NCBI GenBank assembly: GCA_002726395.1 | Contig: PBTA01000058.1 | Coordinates: 11,602 to 23,579, forward strand | Direction of reading: 5' to 3' | DNA from: Methanobacteriota archaeon | GTDB taxonomy: Archaea; Thermoplasmatota; Poseidoniia; Poseidoniales; Poseidoniaceae | Length of the DNA: 11,978 nt | Shown here: one piece after another, positions 1-5,874 of the stretch | How positions within the stretch are numbered: the stretch's first letter is position 1 | Layout: each line of letters begins with the position of its first letter | Program-made: the position numbers and the translations under genes | The notes under the pieces: generated by a model | What the model saw: only the letters and a program-made list of their open reading frames with translations | Told to the model about the DNA's origin: nothing | Database searches by the model: none

Positions 1-128
1 TGGGGTCTTAATTTTTCAATATCAACACGCCAATGCATGAAGGTCAAAAACCGCCACTCTTGGTCTAAAGTGTGCCTGCGCTTAGGCATTGGAAAAGGTA
101 GATGATCTGCTCGAAAACCATCTTCCAT
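1..128 (-). CDS. DUF2071/YqjF-like protein, N-terminal fragment (runs off the left edge)
   Basis: The minus strand is open from an ATG at 128 to the window edge and encodes the first 42 residues. The stretch EWRFLTFMHWRVDIEKLRP resembles the start of DUF2071 (YqjF-like) proteins, where a W-R-x-L-x-x-x-x-W/Y-x-V-D followed by L-x-P opens the domain; this is recognition by eye. The function of the family is not well defined. I chose the ATG at 128 over those at 89 and 38 because a TATATTGA box lies 34 bases upstream of it, the same spacing as two other genes here; an in-frame stop lies at 149-147. The start at 89 would leave enough residues for the domain and remains possible. The gene is divergent from the subtilase at 225. 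The rest of the protein is outside the window. Confidence 0.62.
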   Translation of the reverse strand, partial: MEDGFRADHLPFPMPKRRHTLDQEWRFLTFMHWRVDIEKLRP

Positions 129-154
129 GTTCTTGGCCAATATGTGTCATTGCT

Positions 155-162
155 TCAATATA
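155..162 (-). promoter_or_regulatory. TATA box of the DUF2071-like gene
   Basis: On the minus strand the word TATATTGA begins 34 bases before the ATG at 128. An archaeal TATA box centred about 26-27 bases before the transcription start would place that start within a few bases of the start codon, so the mRNA would be nearly leaderless. The same word recurs at 192 and 5229 at nearly the same distance from a start codon. Confidence 0.5.
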
Positions 163-178
163 CCCGAATTTTATCGGG
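163..178. promoter_or_regulatory. Dyad between divergent promoters, possible operator
   Basis: CCCGA at 163-167 and TCGGG at 174-178 form a 5+5 inverted repeat with a 6-base spacer. It directly abuts the minus-strand TATA box, on the position where TFB would contact the BRE, and lies 13 bases upstream of the plus-strand TATA box. A regulator bound here could affect both divergent genes. The arms are short, so chance occurrence is possible. Confidence 0.35.
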
Positions 179-191
179 CTCATTAGTTAGT

Positions 192-200
192 TATATTGAT
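192..200 (+). promoter_or_regulatory. TATA box of the first subtilase gene
   Basis: TATATTGAT starts 33 bases before the ATG at 225. It matches the word before the molybdenum enzyme operon (5229-5237) in all nine bases. The position argues for a near-leaderless transcript and for the start at 225 rather than at 102. Confidence 0.55.
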
Positions 201-224
201 TTAACAAGCCGTTTACAATTACCC

Positions 225-1559
225 ATGGCGGAGGTCTTGGAAGCGGAGTTGTTCGACGAGCCATCGTCAACAAAATTCATGACTTCTTTGCTTATTGTAA
301 CACTAATTATCAGCGCTATTTTCATTGCTTTTGCTTATTCACCATCCGTTAAAGATGATTCAACAGTTGCGCAGTCTGTCGCTTCCAATGATTGGCGACC
401 TTTTTCAGTAATTGCACCTATCGATACTGGAATCAACGTTTATCACGACCATTTTAGAACCAATGAAACTTATCCACAATGGTTACTTGATGATTTGGGA
501 GTCAACAAAGTATGTAACATCACTCTTGATGGAACATGGCAAGAACGCTATGATGCAGACAAAGCAGATTGTTGGGATAACCTCAATGCAACAGATATTG
601 TATACTTCCCTGGAACAAAAATCATTGGAACATCACCCGACGGTAACAGTGACATACTGATTCTAGACGATCCCTCTGACGGACACGGATCGGCGGTTAC
701 TGGTGCAGTACTAGATGCCAATCCTGAAGCGATCATTTTCTTTGTCGAAGGATTTAGTTCCCAGGCCGTACTTGCAGCAGCAAATCAGCCATTAGTCGAT
801 GTCATAACAACCTCATTTGGCGCAATAGGTTCAATTCCAGTTCCGGGTATTGAGGACGCAACCAAGGTAGCAGTAGTTGACCATAATAAGTTGCACACCG
901 GTGCAGCTGATAACTCACCATCGCCTGCAATACAAGACGCTACAGCTGGTCCGCCATGGTCTATTGGAATCGCCGGATATGCTGAAGAAGGAGACGACCA
1001 AAAAGAGATAATGTCGGGTTCATATCCTGATATCTCCGCTGATTGGACACAAGTACTGCCAAACCATAACGATATTGACGGCTATCATGAAACATCTGGG
1101 ACGTCTTTTGCAACCCCAAGAACTGCCGGGATTATTTCTTTTATTCTACAAGACCTAAGAGGCGAATTTTCCGATAATGGTTCAGGTGCATCACAAGAGC
1201 GTGGTGGTAATTTAGTGAATGGAATGAATTTCACTGTTACCAATGCTCAAGTTAGACAGGCAATCAACCTCTCAGCATGGTATCCTGACTTGGACTGGGA
1301 CCCAACATCTGGTACAATGCCAATCTCGCCAGTCTTGCCGTGTACCCAAACAGGATGGGGCTTAGTCAATCTTTCCAATATCCAACCGATAATCTCCCAT
1401 CTAAATCAATCAGAGCAATTACCCGACAGACCAGCTGATGTTGAGGCATGCATGTCAGCCAATCAAGACCTCAGAGAATCCTATTGGGGCGCATATCCAA
1501 GCGCACCTGTCAGCGTAATCCATGATATTTCTATAGAATATGCTACATGGCGAGATTGA
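225..1559 (+). CDS. Membrane-anchored subtilisin-like serine protease (S8 family)
   Basis: This is a 444-residue protease if read from the ATG at 225. A single hydrophobic segment at about residues 20-39 is likely a signal anchor that leaves the protease domain outside the cell. The S8 catalytic parts are in order: Asp67 in PIDTG, His154 in DGHGS, a probable oxyanion Asn230 in AADNS, and Ser294 in SGTSFATP. Four cysteines (97, 116, 373, 409) could form external disulfides. There is no obvious I9 propeptide and no C-terminal anchor, unlike the neighbouring subtilase. The domain is divergent outside the motifs. An open frame reaches back to an ATG at 102, but the added residues look non-coding, overlap the divergent gene and would ignore the TATA box at 192. 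Only 32 bases separate it from the next subtilase, so the two may act together or share transcripts. The natural substrate is unknown; degradation of external protein is a guess. Confidence 0.85.
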   Translation: MAEVLEAELFDEPSSTKFMTSLLIVTLIISAIFIAFAYSPSVKDDSTVAQSVASNDWRPFSVIAPIDTGINVYHDHFRTNETYPQWLLDDLGVNKVCNITLDGTWQERYDADKADCWDNLNATDIVYFPGTKIIGTSPDGNSDILILDDPSDGHGSAVTGAVLDANPEAIIFFVEGFSSQAVLAAANQPLVDVITTSFGAIGSIPVPGIEDATKVAVVDHNKLHTGAADNSPSPAIQDATAGPPWSIGIAGYAEEGDDQKEIMSGSYPDISADWTQVLPNHNDIDGYHETSGTSFATPRTAGIISFILQDLRGEFSDNGSGASQERGGNLVNGMNFTVTNAQVRQAINLSAWYPDLDWDPTSGTMPISPVLPCTQTGWGLVNLSNIQPIISHLNQSEQLPDRPADVEACMSANQDLRESYWGAYPSAPVSVIHDISIEYATWRD

Positions 1560-1587
1560 TGGTTTATCATTAGTAACTTGTAAACCA
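1560..1587 (+). other. Inverted repeat between the two subtilase genes
   Basis: TGGTTTA (1560-1566) and TAAACCA (1581-1587) can pair as a 7-bp stem with a 14-base loop, starting right after the TGA stop. It could be a 3' end structure or a regulator site. It overlaps TTTATCAT at 1563-1570, which sits 29 bases before the TTG at 1592 and could be a TATA-like element. No T tract follows it at once. Confidence 0.35.
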
Positions 1588-1591
1588 ATTA

Positions 1592-3547
1592 TTGATTAAT
1601 CAGCAACTTTTGGGATTAGTTGGTGCTGTTTTGACAAAACTAGGTAATACAATTTCAATCGCAATGATTTTCTTAATGTTAGTTCCAACATTAGGGGCTG
1701 TTATACCCGTAGACGCTGAGGTATCAGAGACTTCGGAAGCAGGTTGGTGGGTTGATACTACTGTTGATAGAAATAAAAACGGTATTGGCGATATGATTGA
1801 ACGGCATATAGATAATCCAATTCTCCTGAGCGAAGGCACACTGCCAATTATTGTTGATTTTGATCATACGCCGGACGAGACTGATGTAATCATGCTTGAA
1901 CAACAAGTTGACTATGAGCATCAGTTCTACCTTCCAGCAATCGATGCTGTCGCAGGTAGAGTACCGGTCGCGCTATTAAATGAAGCTACTGAACTTCCAG
2001 GAGTTGTGATGCTCGAACTTGATGGTATAATGACTATACAAAACGGAGATGCTGTTGCCCTTCATGGTGTAGATACAGCATGGGATGAAACAGGATATGA
2101 CGGTTCAGGTTCCACTGTGGCTATTATCGATACAGGTATCGATGGCCTACATTCTAGTCTTGATGATCAAGATGATGATCCTGAAACCAATGACCCCAAA
2201 GTAGTGGCTTTTTATGACCCAGTGAATAATCCAAGTCTTACTAACGGGACAGAAGTTTTCCCTTATGATGACCAAGGCCATGGCTCTCACTGTGCCGGGA
2301 CTACTGCAGGAACTGGCGCTCCAACTTATGAGAATCCGGGAATGGCACCCCAAGCAAAACTCGTTGGAGTAAAGGTGTTGGACTCTGGAGGTTCTGGTTC
2401 GTTTGCTGTTGTTATGGCAGGAATGCAATGGACAATTGATAATAGATACCAGTATAATATCAGGGTCGCTTCTATGTCACTGGGAGCATTTGGCATAATT
2501 GAATGGACCTCTTCTGAAGAAGACAGTGTAAACAGAATGGCTAATGATATGGTATACAACGATATTACATTGTTTATTGCTGCTGGGAACTCAGCTGGCA
2601 GGGGTACCATCGGTACTCCTGGTAGTGCTGAAGATGCAATTACCATAGGTGCTTTGGATAAAGACTCATCAATTGCAGCCTACTCAAGCCAAGGTCCAAC
2701 AGAAGAGAACAGAGTCAAACCAAATATTGCTTATGTCGGGTCTGATGTCATGTCAGTTGCTCATAATACTGGAGATGGTTACACTGCCTTTTCAGGCACC
2801 TCAATGGCTACTCCCGGTGCTGCAGGCGTTGCAGCTCTAATGTTACAAGCAAACCCAGACATAAGTCCGTTTGAAGTTAGAAATTTCATGCAAGAGACAG
2901 CAGAGTATCGTGCATGTACCTACATGGGAGATGCTGCGGGCATTGATGGCTGTGATGACAATGATGCTCAAAACATCATCACCAAAAACCGACAAAACAA
3001 TGTCTATGGACATGGAGAAGTGCGTGCCTTAGAATCTGTTTTGGCAGCCGCAGAAAAATACTATACCTTCGATTCATCGATGCAAATTGCAATCGACAGT
3101 GATCCCACTCACGATAATTCTCATACTCATCTAACTCCTAAAGATGCAATCAAGTTTACCACAACTGGTGGAATTGAAACAATCCAGTGGCGTAGTAACC
3201 ACATTGTTGATGATTGGACAAACTTGCATTCCTACGAAAAAACTGATACAGATGGCAATATTGCAGCAATCGACATAATTCATCAACTTGAACACCTACC
3301 AGGGATCAACCTAGATGGCAATCATACAATCTCAATAAGAGGTTTGCAATCTAACTCAAGCGGCGGTCATTCGTCTTCACCGCTTGTTACCATTGACATT
3401 ATGCTGATGGATACTGCGTCCGCCTTCATTCCTGAATCCGAAGAAACACCTGCTTTCACATTCTTGGCAGTATCAGTCGCATCTGCTATTGCACTATTTG
3501 TCAATCAGAGGAAATCAGAATTAGATTCAATCTACGAAGAAGATTAA
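1592..3547 (+). CDS. Secreted subtilisin-like protease with I9-like propeptide and C-terminal membrane anchor
   Basis: The 651-residue product reads as a complete secreted subtilase. In order it has a signal peptide (hydrophobic about 21-38), a calcium-loop motif DRNKNGIGDMIE at 59-70 like bacterial TSP3 repeats, an I9-like propeptide at about 83-148, and the S8 domain with Asp180 (IIDTG), His230 (GHGSH), Asn333 (AAGNS) and Ser404 (SGTSMATP). An acidic loop at 191-203 may bind calcium, and Cys442/Cys454 may pair. After about residue 490 comes a probable beta-sandwich domain. A hydrophobic segment at 620-638 followed by QRK and an acidic tail would anchor the enzyme to the membrane. The TTG start at 1592 is chosen because it gives the longest signal peptide and has a TATA-like element 29 bases upstream. 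A TTG at 1631 or ATG at 1664 is possible, the latter giving a short signal peptide. Likely role is breakdown or maturation of extracellular protein. Confidence 0.88.
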   Translation: MINQQLLGLVGAVLTKLGNTISIAMIFLMLVPTLGAVIPVDAEVSETSEAGWWVDTTVDRNKNGIGDMIERHIDNPILLSEGTLPIIVDFDHTPDETDVIMLEQQVDYEHQFYLPAIDAVAGRVPVALLNEATELPGVVMLELDGIMTIQNGDAVALHGVDTAWDETGYDGSGSTVAIIDTGIDGLHSSLDDQDDDPETNDPKVVAFYDPVNNPSLTNGTEVFPYDDQGHGSHCAGTTAGTGAPTYENPGMAPQAKLVGVKVLDSGGSGSFAVVMAGMQWTIDNRYQYNIRVASMSLGAFGIIEWTSSEEDSVNRMANDMVYNDITLFIAAGNSAGRGTIGTPGSAEDAITIGALDKDSSIAAYSSQGPTEENRVKPNIAYVGSDVMSVAHNTGDGYTAFSGTSMATPGAAGVAALMLQANPDISPFEVRNFMQETAEYRACTYMGDAAGIDGCDDNDAQNIITKNRQNNVYGHGEVRALESVLAAAEKYYTFDSSMQIAIDSDPTHDNSHTHLTPKDAIKFTTTGGIETIQWRSNHIVDDWTNLHSYEKTDTDGNIAAIDIIHQLEHLPGINLDGNHTISIRGLQSNSSGGHSSSPLVTIDIMLMDTASAFIPESEETPAFTFLAVSVASAIALFVNQRKSELDSIYEED

Positions 3548-3568
3548 TGCCAGCCAAAAGTGAGTATT

Positions 3569-3591
3569 CTCCACTTCTATCGGCGGTGGAG
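3569..3591. other. Short inverted repeat upstream of the acyltransferase gene
   Basis: CTCCAC (3569-3574) and GTGGAG (3586-3591) form a 6-bp stem with an 11-base loop in the 73-base gap after the subtilase stop. It could be part of a 3' end or a protein site ahead of the acyltransferase gene. No T tract follows, and no good TATA box is seen at the expected distance before 3621. Confidence 0.3.
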
Positions 3592-3620
3592 TAAAGAGTG
3601 ATACGCGTTGACCATGCTTT

Positions 3621-5207
3621 ATGTCGTGGTTAGGTGACCCTAAAGGCGATGGGCAGCCAAAGTTAGGGTTTACTTACCGTATTTTACGAAGGTTTTCCCG
3701 TTCTTTAATGTCGGTTTGGTTTAGAGAATTAGATGTGGTTGATAATGAAAATATGCCGCATGACGGCGGTGTTATGTTCATTGCTTGGCACCCTAGTGGG
3801 TTAATAGACCCCATTTTATTACATGCCTCTTTACCAGGAAGACTCTCTATTCTTGCTAAACACACACTGTTCAAAATTCCAATACTTGGAAGGCTGATTA
3901 GAGCAGGCGGTGCCCTGCCAATCTATCGAGCATCCGATAGTGATGATGTCGAAAAGTCACGATTGAAAAACTCACAGATGCTTCAAGATGTTGGTCGTGA
4001 AATTTCTAATGGGGGAAGATTACTATTGTTTCCAGAAGGTAAAACCCACACTGATTCAAAAGTCAGTAAAGCCAAAACTGGTGCTGCTAGGATTATTTTA
4101 ATCGCCCTTAGAGAAGCTAAATTACAAAACAAGTCACCACCAAGAATAGTGCCGGTTGGATTACATTATTCAAATTCACAAAAGTTTAGAGAAAGAGGTG
4201 CGGTAATCCTAGAACGCCCGATGGAATTGCCTAAAATTCCAGATACTGTAGACGACGCTGAACAGCAAAAACAACTAGATGTCGCCTGGACTAAGATAGT
4301 TACAGAATCTATAGAAGAAGAACTTAGGAGGGCTAGCTTGTCAAAAACTTCCTGGGAAGAACGCCGATTGATTTGGCAAGGAAGAAGCGTTGTATATGCA
4401 GAAAGAGCAATTCAAAGTGGCAATAAAATCACTCGTCCTAGTTTCGCTGAGTCAGTCATTGGGGCTAGAAGATTACGCGCAGGTTGGGAGTATATGTCCA
4501 ATCATAAGCCAGAGCAAATAGCGCCACTTGTTGAAAAATCCAGACTCCATTTCACTGAACTTGAAGAAATGGGTATTACTCCATTTGATGTTGCTGCCAA
4601 GCCACAGAAGCCAACTATGCTCGGTTATCTAGTTGCACTAACTGCATGGATATGGTCAGCGGCTTGGATGCTAGGATTGGTGACCTGGAGCGCAGTATTG
4701 GGTAATGTGCCACCATACCAAGCCAATTACCTAACTATGTGGCATTTCAAAAGGAAAGGGATATCGCAATCGATTTACGGCACAATGAAGATTGCTACAG
4801 CAGTGATTATGTTTCCAATCTGGTGGATTTTTGCATCATTATCGATTACTGTGCTATTTTTAGCAACCTCAAGTCCTTTGTTTATACTTCTCAATAAACA
4901 CTGGTTACTGGCTTACTTTACCCAAATTAATCCGGTACTAATGTTCTTCATATTACTCGTATGGTGGCCTATTTCTGGGAAAATGCACATGAATCTCTAT
5001 TCAAGATTAGTAAGAAGTTGGCGGTCCCTGAAGCGATGGAAAAATTGGCGCCAAAACGAGTTGGATTGGGACGGTTTGCAAAAGAGGCAAAGAGAAATCG
5101 GCGGTATGTTGATCGGTTTAGGTAATAGTTTGATACTTCCAGGAGACCCAGAATGGCAAGAGCCACAAACTGGGGATGATGATTTCAAACACGTTACTCT
5201 GCGCTAG
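3621..5207 (+). CDS. Membrane-bound glycerol-phosphate-type acyltransferase (PlsC superfamily, GAT/SCT1-like)
   Basis: The 528-residue protein is a PlsC-superfamily acyltransferase, expected to move an acyl chain onto glycerol phosphate or a related acceptor at the membrane. The blocks are visible in order: HPSGLIDP with His57 and Asp63, GALPIYRASD at 97-106, FPEGKTHTD at 137-145 and IVPVGLHYS at 176-184. The His-x5-Asp spacing and the FPEG-x-x-H block fit the fungal GAT1/SCT1 type and bacterial HPN-x-x-xDP relatives better than classical PlsC, which has His-x4-Asp. A soluble helical region (about 205-325) is followed by hydrophobic segments at about 333-361, 391-425 and 431-452, then a basic tail. 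At 528 residues it is about twice a typical PlsC. The ATG at 3621 is the first possible start, since an in-frame stop lies at 3609-3611. Acceptor and donor cannot be read from the sequence. Confidence 0.82.
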   Translation: MSWLGDPKGDGQPKLGFTYRILRRFSRSLMSVWFRELDVVDNENMPHDGGVMFIAWHPSGLIDPILLHASLPGRLSILAKHTLFKIPILGRLIRAGGALPIYRASDSDDVEKSRLKNSQMLQDVGREISNGGRLLLFPEGKTHTDSKVSKAKTGAARIILIALREAKLQNKSPPRIVPVGLHYSNSQKFRERGAVILERPMELPKIPDTVDDAEQQKQLDVAWTKIVTESIEEELRRASLSKTSWEERRLIWQGRSVVYAERAIQSGNKITRPSFAESVIGARRLRAGWEYMSNHKPEQIAPLVEKSRLHFTELEEMGITPFDVAAKPQKPTMLGYLVALTAWIWSAAWMLGLVTWSAVLGNVPPYQANYLTMWHFKRKGISQSIYGTMKIATAVIMFPIWWIFASLSITVLFLATSSPLFILLNKHWLLAYFTQINPVLMFFILLVWWPISGKMHMNLYSRLVRSWRSLKRWKNWRQNELDWDGLQKRQREIGGMLIGLGNSLILPGDPEWQEPQTGDDDFKHVTLR

Positions 5208-5228
5208 TAATATTATTCAATTCATCCC

Positions 5229-5237
5229 TATATTGAT
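5229..5237 (+). promoter_or_regulatory. TATA box of the molybdenum hydroxylase operon
   Basis: TATATTGAT begins 31 bases before the ATG at 5260 and is identical over nine bases to the word at 192-200. It suggests an operon promoter with a transcript starting at or next to the start codon. It also argues against the longer reading of the first gene from 5176, which would place the promoter inside the coding region. Confidence 0.55.
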
Positions 5238-5259
5238 ATGCATCTATTTGCAGGATGAG

Positions 5260-5874
5260 ATGGGTGAGCATGTGGTTGGTACCGAATACGTGAAAATGAC
5301 GCCAAGTGCTCCCAAAACCGTCTGGCAATCAAAAGTTAACCAAAAGGATGTAGAGTTGCTGATTAATTCTAACGCAGTCTTGCTAGATGTGTTAAGAGAT
5401 CAAGTCGGCACACTCGGAGTCAAACGTGGTTGCGATTTAGGGACTTGTGGCTGTTGTACAGTTATGGTTGATGGTGAGCCTAGACTGTCATGTTTATGTC
5501 TTGCAGGTCAGGTTAATGGCAGTGAAATCATTACTGTCGAAGGCCTGGCTGACGGAGCACATTTGGCTCCAATACAAGCGTGCTTTGCTAAATTTGGCGG
5601 CTCACAATGTGGATTTTGTACGCCTGGCTTCCTAGTTGCTTCTCAAGCCTTATTGGACTCTAATCCAAGTCCTTCTAATGAGGAGATATCGGAAGCAATT
5701 GAAGGAAATCTGTGCCGTTGTACTGGGTACCAACAGATTGTCGACTCAATCCAAGAAGCAGCTAAGATTCATCGCGGGGAGAATGCTACTCCAAAGGCAG
5801 CTAGCGACCCACATCCAGATCCACATCCTAGCGGCCCTGGAGAACCATCGATGCCACCCGGCCATGCGAAGTGA
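5260..5874 (+). CDS. 2Fe-2S subunit of a xanthine dehydrogenase/4-hydroxybenzoyl-CoA reductase-type molybdenum enzyme
   Basis: This small iron-sulfur subunit (204 residues from 5260) carries electrons between the Mo and FAD subunits. The plant-ferredoxin-type cluster uses Cys58, Cys63, Cys66 and Cys78 (motif GCDLGTCGCC, spacing x4-x2-x11). The second, helical 2Fe-2S domain uses Cys117 and Cys120 (QCGFCTPG) with Cys152 and Cys154 (NLCRCTGY). All eight expected ligands are present. The core ends near residue 168. The last 35 or so residues are a low-complexity tail with a doubled DPHP motif, which typical family members of about 160 residues lack. A frame open from 5176 would add 28 hydrophobic residues, overlap the previous gene and swallow the TATA box, so I start at 5260. 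The TGA overlaps the GTG start of the next gene by four bases, suggesting coupled translation. Confidence 0.9.
   Translation: MGEHVVGTEYVKMTPSAPKTVWQSKVNQKDVELLINSNAVLLDVLRDQVGTLGVKRGCDLGTCGCCTVMVDGEPRLSCLCLAGQVNGSEIITVEGLADGAHLAPIQACFAKFGGSQCGFCTPGFLVASQALLDSNPSPSNEEISEAIEGNLCRCTGYQQIVDSIQEAAKIHRGENATPKAASDPHPDPHPSGPGEPSMPPGHAK
5809..5828 (+). repeat. Two-copy tandem repeat encoding DPHP-DPHP
   Basis: CCACATCC occurs at 5809-5816 and 5821-5828, a period of 12 bases, inside the tail of the 2Fe-2S subunit gene. It keeps frame and gives two copies of Asp-Pro-His-Pro. The histidines could bind metal, but a slipped-strand duplication in a disordered tail explains it as well. Confidence 0.5.

Noticed and set aside
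102..224. Upstream extension of the first subtilase from an ATG at 102
   Set aside because: It overlaps the divergent gene and both TATA boxes, and the 41 added residues look like translated non-coding sequence; the start at 225 gives a clean signal anchor.
2326..2646. 106-residue open frame on the minus strand
   Set aside because: It lies wholly inside the catalytic domain of the second subtilase and has no recognisable features.
5176..5259. Extension of the 2Fe-2S subunit from 5176
   Set aside because: It overlaps the acyltransferase end and contains the TATATTGAT box; 2Fe-2S subunits are cytoplasmic and need no hydrophobic leader.
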